Assembly (NCBI GenBank): GCA_029552245.1
Contig: JAKPDW010000004.1
Span: 62,001-126,000 of the forward strand
DNA from: Deltaproteobacteria bacterium
GTDB taxonomy: Bacteria; Desulfobacterota; Desulfomonilia; UBA1062
Length of the DNA stretch: 64,000 nucleotides
Direction of reading: 5' to 3'
The notes beneath the pieces were generated by a model. It had not been told where the DNA came from, searched no databases, and was given only the letters and a program-made list of their open reading frames with translations. This document shows positions 43,460 through 52,157 of this stretch, piece after piece. The position numbers and the translations under genes are program-made. The stretch's first letter is position 1, and the number at the start of each line of letters is the position of its first letter.

Positions 43460-44367
43460 GTCTTGGCGAGTGGCAGCCGTATGCTGAACGTGCTGCCGTG
43501 TTCTCTGTGGCCCGATCTCACCTGTATCGATCCCCCGTGGGCCTCGACGATGCCCCTGACCACGAACAGGCCCATGCCGGTGCCCGAGCCCCACATGCTG
43601 ACGGCCTCGGGCAGGCGCCGGAACATCTTGAAGATGTCCTTGTGCCTCTCCCTGGGAATGCCTATGCCCGAGTCGGAGAAGGTGAGGTAGGCCCACCTGT
43701 CGTCCTTGGAGATCTCGATCTCGACGCGCGCCTGACCATCCGAGTAGTGCACCGCGTTCTCCACGAGGTTCGAGAATACCAGGTCGAAGGCGTCCTGGTC
43801 CACACGAACCGTTACGTCCTTCTCCGCCTTGAGCTCGAGATCGACCCCCTTGAGGAAGACCCTGTGGTTCTCGATGCATGAGGTCACGAGGCCCGCGAGA
43901 TCCTTCTCTGAGAAGGCGTAGTGCCTTCGCTCGGAGCTCAACCTCGCGCTCTCGAGGAAGTTGTACACGAGCGACTTGAGCCTTGCGTTCACCGCGAGCA
44001 TGCCCTCGATGAGCTCGGCTTTCGTTTTCTCCGGCAAATCCCTTGATGCCATGGTCTCCAGGTAGAGCTGCATGGTGGCTATGGGGGTCTTGAACGCGTG
44101 CGTCACGGACTGGACGATGTACATCTGGGTCCTCATGAGGGAAAGCTGCCTCTGGTAGAGGATGAAGAGCACGTAGATGCCCGCCAGGATGAGGGTGAAG
44201 AGGCCCGAGACCTCGGCCAGGATGACCACATCCCACATGCCGAAGGGTTCCATCTTGATCTGGCGGTACTTGACGTACCAGACGACCCATACGGCAACGA
44301 TGACGATCCATGCGGCCTGGGCCGCAACGAGGACCGCTATGGTGGGCCAGCGTTTCGGTTCTTTCAT
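43456..44367 (-). CDS. Membrane sensor histidine kinase
   Basis: A 303-aa kinase with two N-terminal membrane helices (about 11-33 and 47-70) and almost no periplasmic loop. The H-box is SVTHAFKTPIATMQLYLE (H about residue 91), the N-box NLVENAVHYSDG, then SDSGIGIPRE and GTGMGLFVVRGIVEAHGG. The small extracytoplasmic part suggests sensing within the membrane. GGAAGGG lies five bases before ATG 44367. Partner of the response regulator immediately downstream. Confidence 0.9.
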   Translation of the reverse strand: MKEPKRWPTIAVLVAAQAAWIVIVAVWVVWYVKYRQIKMEPFGMWDVVILAEVSGLFTLILAGIYVLFILYQRQLSLMRTQMYIVQSVTHAFKTPIATMQLYLETMASRDLPEKTKAELIEGMLAVNARLKSLVYNFLESARLSSERRHYAFSEKDLAGLVTSCIENHRVFLKGVDLELKAEKDVTVRVDQDAFDLVFSNLVENAVHYSDGQARVEIEISKDDRWAYLTFSDSGIGIPRERHKDIFKMFRRLPEAVSMWGSGTGMGLFVVRGIVEAHGGSIQVRSGHREHGSTFSIRLPLAKT

Positions 44368-44669
44368 GTACCCTTCCCATATCATTGCGGAAAGTGCGAG
44401 TCCACAGCTTTCGGATGCGCCGGGAAGCGTTCCTTGAGCAAACAGTGCATAAGCCGCGGTAGCCTTCTGGGCCTGGAGGCCGGGAGGACCGAAGGCCGGG
44501 AGGCCCCATGGGCACACAAGGGGATTTCCCGGCGGACGCAGGTTCTCCGGTGAACCGGGACAGGAACCGGTGCGCTCCCATCTCTCTCGCTTCACAGCCG
44601 GCTGACGTGGGCATTCGTGGGCTGGCCAGGGGGTCTCGGCAGGCCGGATCCCGCCCTGAACGGTTGTGG
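44368..44669. other. Spacer between kinase start and miaB terminator
   Basis: Contains a short direct repeat GGCCGGGAGG (two copies around 44480-44505) but no supported gene. Confidence 0.4.
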
Positions 44670-44702
44670 ACACGCCCCTATCCATGGCCTTCAGGGGCGT
44701 GT
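44670..44702 (-). terminator. Hairpin after miaB
   Basis: ACACGCCCCT (44670-44679) pairs perfectly with AGGGGCGTGT (44693-44702), 12 bases past the miaB stop. No T-run. Confidence 0.5.
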
Positions 44703-44713
44703 GCACGGTCTCA

Positions 44714-46039
44714 TCATGAGGGTGGGGAGGCGAGCAACTCGCCGGTGAGCGAGTTGGGGTTGGCGCGCGTTATCCTCACCTTCACGATCGATCCGGTGAG
44801 CTCTCGCGGCCCATCGAAGTTCACGATGACGTTGTGGGTGGTGCGGCCGTGGACCTGGTGTTCGTGTTTCTTCGAGGCGCCGTCCACGAGGACGTCGTAT
44901 ACTCCGCCCACCCGGAGCCTGTTGTTCTCTAGCGTTATCTCCCTCTGGCGCCTCTGGAGGATATCGAGCCTCCGGGACTTCTCCTCGCCGTGGACGTCGT
45001 CCACCAGGGATGCAGCCTTTGTGTTCGGCCTGACAGAGTACTTGAACGAGAAGAGGACGTCGAACCTCACCCTCTCGACGACATCCATGGTCTCATCGAA
45101 GTCGTTCACGCCCTCTCCCGGAAAGCCGACGATCACGTCCGCGCTGAACGCCATGTCGGGGCGCGCCTGCCTGAACTTCGAGACGAGTTCGAGGTAGGTC
45201 TCCTTCGTGTACTTCCTGTTCATGGCGGCAAGCACCCGGTTCGAACCGGACTGGAAGGGGAGGTGTATGTGGCTGCACAGTTTCGGGAGATCCTTGAAGC
45301 ACGCGACGAGATCGTCGCCCGCGTCCTTGGGGTGGGAGGTGGTGAAGCGGATGCGGTCAATCCCCTCGATGTCGTGGATCCTCCTGAGGAGTTCCGGGAA
45401 CGACATGCCGCCTCGGTAGGAGTTCACGTTCTGGCCGAGCAGGAAGACCTCCCTCGACCCGCGCCCGGCGTGGAGCCTGATCTCTTCGAGGACCTTCGAT
45501 GCATCCCTGCTGATCTCCGGACCTCTCACATACGGCACGATGCAGTACGAGCAATAGTTGTCGCACCCCTGCATCACGGTCACGTACGCCCGGTGGGGTT
45601 CGGGGGAGAGCCCGTGGTCGAACACCGTGTCCATGAACGGGACACAGGGCGAGAATCCCGCGGCCACCACAGGCCCCCTCCCGGCCCTTGCCTCCTCCAC
45701 GAGGGCCTCGAGGAGGTGGAGCTGGTGGGTGCCGAGCACGATGTCCACGTGTCCCATGCGTTCCAGGATGCGGCCCTGTTCCTGCTGCGCCACGCAGCCG
45801 GTGACAACGATGACCGCGGACGGTTTCCTGAGCTTGACCGACGCGAGCCTGCCCAGGTTGCTCATGGCCTTCTCGCAGGCCTTCTGGCGGACCGAGCACG
45901 TGTTCACCACGATGACATCGGCCTCTCTCGTGGAATCCGTCGGGACGTACCCCGCCTTGGAGAGCTCGGTGTACATCTTGAGGCTGTCCAGGTCGTTCAT
46001 CTGGCAGCCGTAGGTGAAGATCTTCACTCTGCCTTTCAT
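44714..46039 (-). CDS. miaB: tRNA-2-methylthio-N6-dimethylallyladenosine synthase MiaB
   Basis: A 441-aa radical-SAM methylthiotransferase. The UPF0004 domain opens KIFTYGCQMNDLDS with further Cys in VNTCSVRQKA and VTGCVAQQ. The radical SAM cluster is MQGCDNYCSYCIVPYVRG (CxxxCxxC). A TRAM domain closes the protein (VLVDGASKKHEHQVHGRT). It adds the methylthio group to i6A37 of tRNAs. ATG 46039 lacks a Shine-Dalgarno and lies close to a promoter at 46049-46075, so it may be leaderless. Confidence 0.93.
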   Translation of the reverse strand: MKGRVKIFTYGCQMNDLDSLKMYTELSKAGYVPTDSTREADVIVVNTCSVRQKACEKAMSNLGRLASVKLRKPSAVIVVTGCVAQQEQGRILERMGHVDIVLGTHQLHLLEALVEEARAGRGPVVAAGFSPCVPFMDTVFDHGLSPEPHRAYVTVMQGCDNYCSYCIVPYVRGPEISRDASKVLEEIRLHAGRGSREVFLLGQNVNSYRGGMSFPELLRRIHDIEGIDRIRFTTSHPKDAGDDLVACFKDLPKLCSHIHLPFQSGSNRVLAAMNRKYTKETYLELVSKFRQARPDMAFSADVIVGFPGEGVNDFDETMDVVERVRFDVLFSFKYSVRPNTKAASLVDDVHGEEKSRRLDILQRRQREITLENNRLRVGGVYDVLVDGASKKHEHQVHGRTTHNVIVNFDGPRELTGSIVKVRITRANPNSLTGELLASPPS

Positions 46040-46048
46040 GAGGGCATC

Positions 46049-46075
46049 CATATATGCTGCTGTTCTGCGCGTCAA
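46049..46075 (-). promoter_or_regulatory. Putative miaB promoter
   Basis: Minus strand: TTGACG (46075-46070), 15 bases, TATATG (46054-46049). Spacing is short; the start point would fall near ATG 46039. Confidence 0.35.
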
Positions 46076-46280
46076 GGACTGCAGCGGGGAGCCTGGGGCT
46101 TCCGAACCCCGTGCGGGAGCCTGGGCTTCGAAGGCCGAGGATGCCCGCCCCCGGTTGTCTTTCGGCACGGCCGGGAAGAGCGCGTGCAACGTGCCGGGGG
46201 TTTTCGCCATACAGGCCGTCTCCGGTAGGGTAGACATGGTGTGGGCCGACACACGGTTTGAGGCCGCACACTTTCATCTC

Positions 46281-46309
46281 TTGAAAAGGCCCGATCCGGC
46301 CGATACAGT
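46281..46309 (+). promoter_or_regulatory. Promoter of the pilin-like gene
   Basis: TTGAAA (46281-46286), 17 bases, TACAGT (46304-46309), about 33 bases upstream of the ATG. It lies in the 303-base divergent spacer after miaB. Confidence 0.5.
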
Positions 46310-46342
46310 ATATGAGTCCTACCCGGAGAAGGAGGTCCTGAC

Positions 46343-46783
46343 ATGTGTGCGAACAAAAGGGGTGTGACCCTCATGGAGGTCATCATCACGGTGGTCATCG
46401 TGGGGATCATCGCCGCCATAGCGATCCCAGCCTACACGGGGTACGTCAACAGGACGAGGAGGGCGGAGGCGGTGACAGCCCTCGAAACCGTCGCCCTCTA
46501 CGAGGAGAAGGCCTTTGCCGAGGCGAACACCTACGAGAGCCTGCCTGATCTCATCGCGAACAGGAGGCTTCCGGACCCCAACGCGAACAGCAGGTATTAC
46601 CAGATAGACGTGGATCCCATCAACGGGGACTATGCCGAGGGATTCATCGCGACTGCGACCCCGATCAACGAGCAGGCGGGTGACGGCATTGTCTTCGGGA
46701 TCGACTCGAACGGCAACAGGGGCACCGTGTCCGGCGGGGTGGTCGTCCAGAACCAGGACCTCTGGAACAGCCTGAGGAGATGA
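46343..46783 (+). CDS. Type IV pilin-like protein
   Basis: A 146-aa protein with a class III prepilin leader: MCANKRG then VTLMEVIITVVIVGIIAAIA, with Glu at position 5 after the cleavage site and a 20-residue hydrophobic helix. The remainder is a small globular domain with one region rich in Asn and Asp. It could be a minor pilin or a PilE/PilA-type subunit; no pilus assembly genes are nearby. AAGGAGG lies nine bases before the ATG. A lipoprotein gene follows three bases after the stop. Confidence 0.88.
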   Translation: MCANKRGVTLMEVIITVVIVGIIAAIAIPAYTGYVNRTRRAEAVTALETVALYEEKAFAEANTYESLPDLIANRRLPDPNANSRYYQIDVDPINGDYAEGFIATATPINEQAGDGIVFGIDSNGNRGTVSGGVVVQNQDLWNSLRR

Positions 46784-46786
46784 GCC

Positions 46787-47386
46787 TTGGGGATCCGAGG
46801 ACCCGAGGCTGGAAGACTTCAGCCGAAGCCCCCTCTGCCCGGTCGGGCCGCCCTGTCCGCGACCGTCGTCGTTCTTGCGCTCTCGGCGTGCACCATAGCG
46901 ATGCCCGTCTCCTCGGGCAACGTGTCCACCCCTGTGGACAGGGGGCTTGCAGGCGCCGCAGATACCGAGGCCGTGGTGGTACCCTTTGAGAGCCCGGGGG
47001 GAGAGAAGTGGGGGGTGTACGCGGCCGCCATCCTCGCCGAGGAGCTCGGCAAGACCCGCGCGTTCAGGGCGGTGAGCGCCTCGCGAGACTGCGCCGGGGC
47101 TTGTCGATACATCGTGAAGGGCTCCATCAATCACCTGTATTACGGCGGCACCGAGGACCCGTCCGCCGTGTTCCTCAAGGTGAGCGTCTCAAGGCGGGAA
47201 GAGCCGGAGCCAAGGTTCGTGAGGATCGCGCGGTTGAAAGCGGGGGAGGCGGCCTTCGACCTCTCGCAGCTCAGGATGACCGACCCGGCCTCGCCGCCGG
47301 TTGAAGACATGATCGGCCGGCTCCTCAGGGATACGGCCGTCGACATCGCGTCGAGAACGAGACTACCAGCGGTAGAGGACCCCTGA
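46787..47386 (+). CDS. Lipoprotein, unknown function
   Basis: A 199-aa protein with lipobox ALSAC near residue 35, followed by VVVPFESPGGEKWGVYAAAI, a pattern of LpoB/GNA1162-like or CsgG-like periplasmic folds (EAVVVPFE, then KTRAFRAVS and YIVKGSINHLYYGG). I infer a periplasm-facing outer-membrane lipoprotein. A TTG at 46787 is the only start close to the pilin stop, with GGAGATGA ahead of it. Its last 24 bases overlap the 3' end of the opposite-strand lipoprotein gene. Confidence 0.75.
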   Translation: MGIRGPEAGRLQPKPPLPGRAALSATVVVLALSACTIAMPVSSGNVSTPVDRGLAGAADTEAVVVPFESPGGEKWGVYAAAILAEELGKTRAFRAVSASRDCAGACRYIVKGSINHLYYGGTEDPSAVFLKVSVSRREEPEPRFVRIARLKAGEAAFDLSQLRMTDPASPPVEDMIGRLLRDTAVDIASRTRLPAVEDP

Positions 47387-48496
47387 GTCCGACAGGAGGT
47401 AGATCAGTCCCTCGGTACTGGCTACCGACTTGACGATCCGGACCGACTCGAGCCCCTCGACAGCCGTCCAGTTCGACCCGTCCCAGCGGTATTTCCCGCA
47501 CCAGACGCCCCCGGAGATATCCTCGTCGAGGCTGTCCACGACAACGCCGGGCTGTGAGGACAGGGCCACGGCGTTTCTGAACACCTTGCCCCCCGAGACG
47601 GACCAGACGACGGTGCCCTCTGCCCCCCCGGCGGCGAGCACGGCGGTGGCCTTTTGGGTGGTGATCGGTACCGTGCCTCCGTCGAGCCTATAAATGCCGT
47701 TTTCGGTTGCGGCATACACGTAGTCCGGCCCCTCGGAGAGACCGTAGACCTTCACGGGGATGTATGCGGTCCAGTGGCCGCTCTCCAGGTTGAAGTAGGA
47801 GAGGTAGGAATCCGAGCCCACCCAGAGGACCGACGGGTTCAAGACGTCTACGGCGAGCGCGCGGATGACGTCGAAGGCCCCGCACGTGTTGCAGGAGAGC
47901 GTCGATGCGGCTTCAGAGGTGAGCATCGTGATCGAGCGTGAGCCCGCGGATGCGCCCCAGATGGTATAGTAGCCTGTCGCCTCGCTCTGGCGCGCCACCA
48001 TCACGGAGAAATCTTTCTCCCAGATAGACTCGCGACTGGTCTGCGAGTTGAGGTACCTGATCTTCGCCCCACCGACAGATACCCATACCCCGCCCACGTA
48101 CGAATCAGACTGCTTGGCCAGGCAGAGCGCCGAAGCCCCCTCGGGGAGGAGATCGCTCTTTAGCGAGCGCTCTTCGACCTCGAGGGTGAAGGCATGGGTG
48201 GTGGAGTTGCCGTCGCTGTCCGTCACGACCACCCGGATCTCGTATCGCCCGGCACTGTCGGGTGCCTTCCAGTAGACGGCCTGGGGATAGTCTTGAAGCT
48301 GTTCGAAGGTCCCCCCGCTCGCCGTCCACGAGTATGTCATCGGGGGGTTGTCCGTGATCGAGTTCACCTCCATGTACACCCGCTGGCCGGTGACGGGCGT
48401 GTCGTCGGTGAGTGAGGTCTCGGTGATCTCCGGCCGGGACGTTGAGCACCCGAGGACGGACAGCAGGACAACAAGCGCACACAGTCTCTTGATCAC
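47363..48496 (-). CDS. Lipoprotein with Ig-like domain and propeller-like repeats
   Basis: A 377-aa lipoprotein: signal peptide with lipobox VLGC, an Ig/PKD-like domain (PPMTYSWTASGGTFEQL, then GRYEIRVVVTDSDGNSTTHA), then repeated W/G-rich strands (VLWVGSDSYLSYFNLESGHW and similar) that look like beta-propeller blades. GTG 48496 has GGAGG six bases upstream. It shares its Ig-type fold with the lipoprotein at 39062. The 3' end overlaps the convergent lipoprotein gene by 24 bases. Confidence 0.78.
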   Translation of the reverse strand: MIKRLCALVVLLSVLGCSTSRPEITETSLTDDTPVTGQRVYMEVNSITDNPPMTYSWTASGGTFEQLQDYPQAVYWKAPDSAGRYEIRVVVTDSDGNSTTHAFTLEVEERSLKSDLLPEGASALCLAKQSDSYVGGVWVSVGGAKIRYLNSQTSRESIWEKDFSVMVARQSEATGYYTIWGASAGSRSITMLTSEAASTLSCNTCGAFDVIRALAVDVLNPSVLWVGSDSYLSYFNLESGHWTAYIPVKVYGLSEGPDYVYAATENGIYRLDGGTVPITTQKATAVLAAGGAEGTVVWSVSGGKVFRNAVALSSQPGVVVDSLDEDISGGVWCGKYRWDGSNWTAVEGLESVRIVKSVASTEGLIYLLSDSGVLYRW

Positions 48497-48585
48497 GTCC
48501 ACCTCCGAGTCTTCGTCCCTGCGAGATTTACCAGATCGATGCCCGTCGCGCAACAAGCGCAGGGGCCCCGTTTGTCCGAAGCCTG

Positions 48586-48614
48586 TTGAAGTCGAGCTTT
48601 CGACCTGTTATGAT
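48586..48614 (+). promoter_or_regulatory. Promoter of the hydantoinase-type ATPase operon
   Basis: TTGAAG (48586-48591), 17 bases, TATGAT (48609-48614). The spacer holds a 5-4-5 palindrome, GTCGA-GCTT-TCGAC (48591-48604), possibly an operator. Confidence 0.55.
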
Positions 48615-48693
48615 CGCGAAGAGCGACACGATGCGCCGCCCTTTCGGGTGTCCGCCGATTCCGTGCGGCCCGAGGCGCGGCGGGGAGCCGAGC

Positions 48694-50352
48694 GTGATCC
48701 TGGGAATCGATGTAGGAGGAACCCACACCGATGCCGTCTGCATAGAGGACGGCAGGATCCGATCCTACGCAAAGACGCTCACGGGTGACGACCTCGTCGC
48801 CTCGGTGGTAGACGCCATAGAGAGGCTGGATGCGGCCTGCCCGAAGGTCAAGAGGGTGGTGCTCTCGACCACCCTGTCGACGAACGTCATCGTGGAGGGA
48901 AAGCACCCGCCCACGGGCGTGGTCTGCTCGGCCGGTCCGGGCATCGATCCCGGGACGTTCTCCGTGGGGACATGCTTCCGCCACGTGGCAGGGGCCATGG
49001 ATCACCGGGGCAGGGAGTACATCCCCATCGATCCCGCCGAGGTGATGGATGCCGCCTCCACCCTCGAGCGTGCGGGGTGCCAGGGTGTGGCGATCGTTTC
49101 CAAGTTCTCCGTGAGGAACCCGGCGCACGAGGATGCGATAGCATCCCTGGTCGGCAGCCGCTTCAGGCACGTCTGCCTCGGCCATACGCTGTCGGGCGCG
49201 CTCAACTTCCCGAGACGCATCAACACGACCTACCTCAACGCCGCGGTGATGCCCGTACAGGAACGGTTCATCTCCGCCGTGGCCTCGGCGGTCGAGAGGC
49301 TGGGCATACAAGCCCCGCTGTACTTCCTCAAGGCGGACGGCGGCACCTACACCCAGGACGCGGCGAGGCGGTTCCCCGTCGAGACGATCCTTTCCGGGCC
49401 TGCAGCGAGCGTCATGGGCGCTCTCGCGCTCGCACCCTCCAGAGACGCCTCCGTCCTGGTCATCGACATAGGCGGGACGACCACGGACATAGGTGTCCTC
49501 GTAGGCGGCCTACCCCTCCTGGATACCTGGGGCGTGGCCATCGGGGGTCTCAAGACGCTCGTCAGGGGGCTCAAGGTGATCTCGATAGGCGTCGGCGGTG
49601 ACTCGTGCATATCGGTCGAGGACGACGGCACGATCGCCGTCGGCCCGAGGAGGGACGGGATGCCCGCGTGCATGGGCGGACCCTCCGCCACCCCCATGGA
49701 CGCCCTCGTGATACTCGGCGAGTACGCGGGGGATACCGCTCGTGCGCTCGATGCGGTCCGGGCGCTCGCGCTCAAGGCAGGGATGGACATCGAACCCTTC
49801 TGCCGGAAGGTGATCGGCGTGATGGTCGATGCCGTGCACGGCGCCGCAAAGGCGTTCATGGAGGAGATCAACGCCCATCCCGTGTACACGATCTACGAGA
49901 TGCTCCACCCGCACGTGGTGAAACCCGAAGGGGTCGTCCTGGTCGGCGGCCCTGCCGCGTTGCTCGCTGAATACGTCTCCAGGTCGTTCGGCCTGCCGTG
50001 CCACGTGCCCGAGCACGCCGGCGTCGCCAACGCCCTGGGCGCCGCGCTCTCGCGGACCACCGCGCAGATAACGCTCCACGCGGATACCGAGCTCGGCGTC
50101 CTGTTCTGTCCCGAGCTCGGGTTCAAGGCCGCGGCTCCGAGGTCCATGACCCTGGAGGATCTCAGGCACGAGGGACTGCGCCTCCTGAGGGAGAACGCCT
50201 CGTACCTCGGCCTCGAAGACTCGGCCGAGGCCCAGGTCATCCAGCAGCAGGCATTCACCATGGTCAGGGGGTTCTCCACCGTGGGGGCGAACATGAGGGT
50301 CAGGGTGCAGAACACGCCGGGTATCATAGATTCGTGGGGTGGCCTCGGATGA
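48694..50352 (+). CDS. Hydantoinase/oxoprolinase family ATPase (HyuA-like)
   Basis: A 552-aa protein of the hydantoinase A/oxoprolinase group: the N-terminal phosphate loop LGIDVGGTHTDAVCIEDG, STTLSTNVIVEG, then a second ASKHA motif VLVIDIGGTTTDIGVL and a late VVLVGGPAALLAEYV. Such proteins hydrolyse amide rings with ATP, normally with a HyuB partner; none is adjacent. GTG 48694 has GGGGAG about seven bases upstream. Its stop overlaps the start of the deacetylase-like gene, so the two are coupled. Confidence 0.82.
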   Translation: MILGIDVGGTHTDAVCIEDGRIRSYAKTLTGDDLVASVVDAIERLDAACPKVKRVVLSTTLSTNVIVEGKHPPTGVVCSAGPGIDPGTFSVGTCFRHVAGAMDHRGREYIPIDPAEVMDAASTLERAGCQGVAIVSKFSVRNPAHEDAIASLVGSRFRHVCLGHTLSGALNFPRRINTTYLNAAVMPVQERFISAVASAVERLGIQAPLYFLKADGGTYTQDAARRFPVETILSGPAASVMGALALAPSRDASVLVIDIGGTTTDIGVLVGGLPLLDTWGVAIGGLKTLVRGLKVISIGVGGDSCISVEDDGTIAVGPRRDGMPACMGGPSATPMDALVILGEYAGDTARALDAVRALALKAGMDIEPFCRKVIGVMVDAVHGAAKAFMEEINAHPVYTIYEMLHPHVVKPEGVVLVGGPAALLAEYVSRSFGLPCHVPEHAGVANALGAALSRTTAQITLHADTELGVLFCPELGFKAAAPRSMTLEDLRHEGLRLLRENASYLGLEDSAEAQVIQQQAFTMVRGFSTVGANMRVRVQNTPGIIDSWGGLG

Positions 50353-51653
50353 AGGCGAAGAGGCGCACAGGGCTCATCTTTTTCCCTGCGTACGACTGGG
50401 AGATATCTCCCACCCACCCTGAGCGGAAGGAGCGCCTTCTCTACACGCAGGACCAGGTCCTCGAGGAAGGCGTTCTCGATATCGAGGGCGTCTACGAGTT
50501 CAAGGCCGGCGTGGCCTCGGAGCAAGACATCTCGAGGGTGCACTTCTGCGTGCCTGACGTGCCGAGCAGGATCACGGCTTCCCACAACATCTCGGCGGGC
50601 GGATGCATCGAAGCCGCACGGCTCGTGCTCGACGGGGTGGTCGACAACGCGTTCGCACTGGTGAGGCCGCCCGGGCATCATGCCATGCGGGTGGTGCAGG
50701 GTGCGCGCGGGTTCTGCAACATCAACATCGAGGCGGTGATGCTGGAGTGGGTTCGCACCCATTACCCCGGCGTGAAGAAGATCGCGGTCGTGGACACCGA
50801 CTGCCACCACGGCGACGGAACCCAGGACATATACTGGCACGACCCCGACGTTCTCTACATCTCCATCCACCAGGACGGCAGGACCCTCTACCCTGGCTCG
50901 GGATTCCCGTCCGAGTTCGGAGGCCCCAAGGCCGCAGGCTACACCATCAACATCCCCCTGCCGCCTTTGACCGGCGACGAGGGCATCCTCTGGGCCGTCG
51001 AGCACGTGGTGCTCCCCGTGCTGGAAGACTTCGGGCCCGACCTCGTGATAAACTCGGCCGGCCAAGACAACCACTTCACGGACCCCATCACGAACATGTC
51101 GTTTTCCGCCCTCGGCTACGCCCGCCTCAACGAGCTCCTCAAGCCGCACGTGTGCGTGCTCGAGGGAGGGTACTCCATCGAGGGGGCCCTGCCGTACGTG
51201 AACACGGGCATCATCCTGGCGCTGGCGGGCCTGGACTACTCGTACGTCAGGGAGCCGGACTACGACCCCGAGCGCGTCAGGCAGGACCCGAGGGTGACCG
51301 AGTACATACAGCGTCTCTGCGAGCAGATCTATGACATGTGGCGGAACCGCTCGGCCCTCGCGCCGGAGCCGAGGCCCTTCTACGAGAGGTCGAGGAGCAT
51401 CTTCTACGACACCGATTCCATCACCGAGCGACAGCACGAGACCCTTGCTTATTGCACGGCGTGTAACGGCGCGCTCAGGATAGACTCGCGCGCCTCCACG
51501 GGCTACAGGATCCTCGCCGTGCACCTGCCCAGGGGTGCGTGCAGCGCGTGCCGCAGCCAGGCACGCGAGTGGTTCGATCACCCGGGCGGGCCGTATTATG
51601 CCGTGTACCTCCAGGATCTCGACGCGGACGAGTTTACCGTGAAGATCATGTGA
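50349..51653 (+). CDS. Histone deacetylase family protein with C-terminal zinc ribbon
   Basis: A 434-aa protein. Residues about 1-320 form an arginase/deacetylase-fold domain with RPPGHHAMR, DTDCHHGDGTQDIYW (zinc-ligand and charge-relay residues), DLVINSAGQDNH and VLEGGYSIEGA. Residues about 368-410 add two Cys pairs (CTACNGALRI and CSACRSQA) that look like a zinc ribbon. The family deacetylates polyamines, acetoin-related or protein lysine substrates; here a small amide is likely given the coupled hydantoinase-type ATPase (inference). The start overlaps the upstream stop by four bases. Confidence 0.85.
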   Translation: MKAKRRTGLIFFPAYDWEISPTHPERKERLLYTQDQVLEEGVLDIEGVYEFKAGVASEQDISRVHFCVPDVPSRITASHNISAGGCIEAARLVLDGVVDNAFALVRPPGHHAMRVVQGARGFCNINIEAVMLEWVRTHYPGVKKIAVVDTDCHHGDGTQDIYWHDPDVLYISIHQDGRTLYPGSGFPSEFGGPKAAGYTINIPLPPLTGDEGILWAVEHVVLPVLEDFGPDLVINSAGQDNHFTDPITNMSFSALGYARLNELLKPHVCVLEGGYSIEGALPYVNTGIILALAGLDYSYVREPDYDPERVRQDPRVTEYIQRLCEQIYDMWRNRSALAPEPRPFYERSRSIFYDTDSITERQHETLAYCTACNGALRIDSRASTGYRILAVHLPRGACSACRSQAREWFDHPGGPYYAVYLQDLDADEFTVKIM

Positions 51654-51817
51654 CGAGGGAAGGCATGCCGCTCTTGAGCCGCTGTGGCGCCTGTCGCGCT
51701 CACGGATCCCGTCTCGTGGGCTTCCTTATTTAAGTATTGTGTACATGGGAAACACCCGCGAACGACTGGGGGTGCCCCGGACGTCTCGCGCAGGCTCGCC
51801 GGTGCAAACCCTCGGGG
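51654..51817. other. Spacer between deacetylase gene and hydratase remnant
   Basis: No gene or terminator recognised; the remnant reading frame extends upstream into this stretch without homology. Confidence 0.4.
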
Positions 51818-51970
51818 ACGACTTCCCTGAGAGAGGAGGCGGAGCAGGCCGACGCCATGGCCCGGTACGGGACTGCGGTGGTCATGGGAAAGGGAGGGGT
51901 GGGGGAGCGCACGTCCAAGGCGCTCGTCGAGCACGGGAACCGCTACCCTGCGGGTGATGCCCCGGCCTGC
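51818..51970 (+). pseudogene. Fragment of a fumarase/tartrate dehydratase beta-subunit gene
   Basis: Translated on the plus strand this stretch reads TTSLREEAEQADAMARY, then VVMGKGGVGERTSKALVEHG, nearly the same as residues TTSMREE to ALVEHG of the intact beta subunit at 52978-53574 on the minus strand. At DNA level, about 40 bases around GGAAAGGGAGGG are almost identical in inverted orientation, with several silent differences. The flanks have no homology and there is no start, so it is a remnant of a paralogue. Confidence 0.75.
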
Positions 51971-52083
51971 CGTGGATATGTGTTCCCGGGCTCGTGGAAC
52001 CGCTCCGTCCATAGGGATTGGTGCAGACCCTTCTGGACAACGCCCGTGGGGGTCGCCCCGGCCCCCGGGAATCCGTGTCCAGG

Positions 52084-52118
52084 GGCTCGAGGAACCGTTC
52101 CATAAGGTTCCCCGAGCC
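52084..52118. terminator. Hairpin between convergent units
   Basis: GGCTCG-A-GGAACC (52084-52096) pairs with GGTTCC-C-CGAGCC (52106-52118) around a nine-base loop; one mismatch. It lies just past the SDR stop (minus) and can serve both strands. Confidence 0.5.
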
Positions 52119-52157
52119 TTGTTGTGAAGGGTGTTTCCCCGATAAGGAGGCGTTTGG

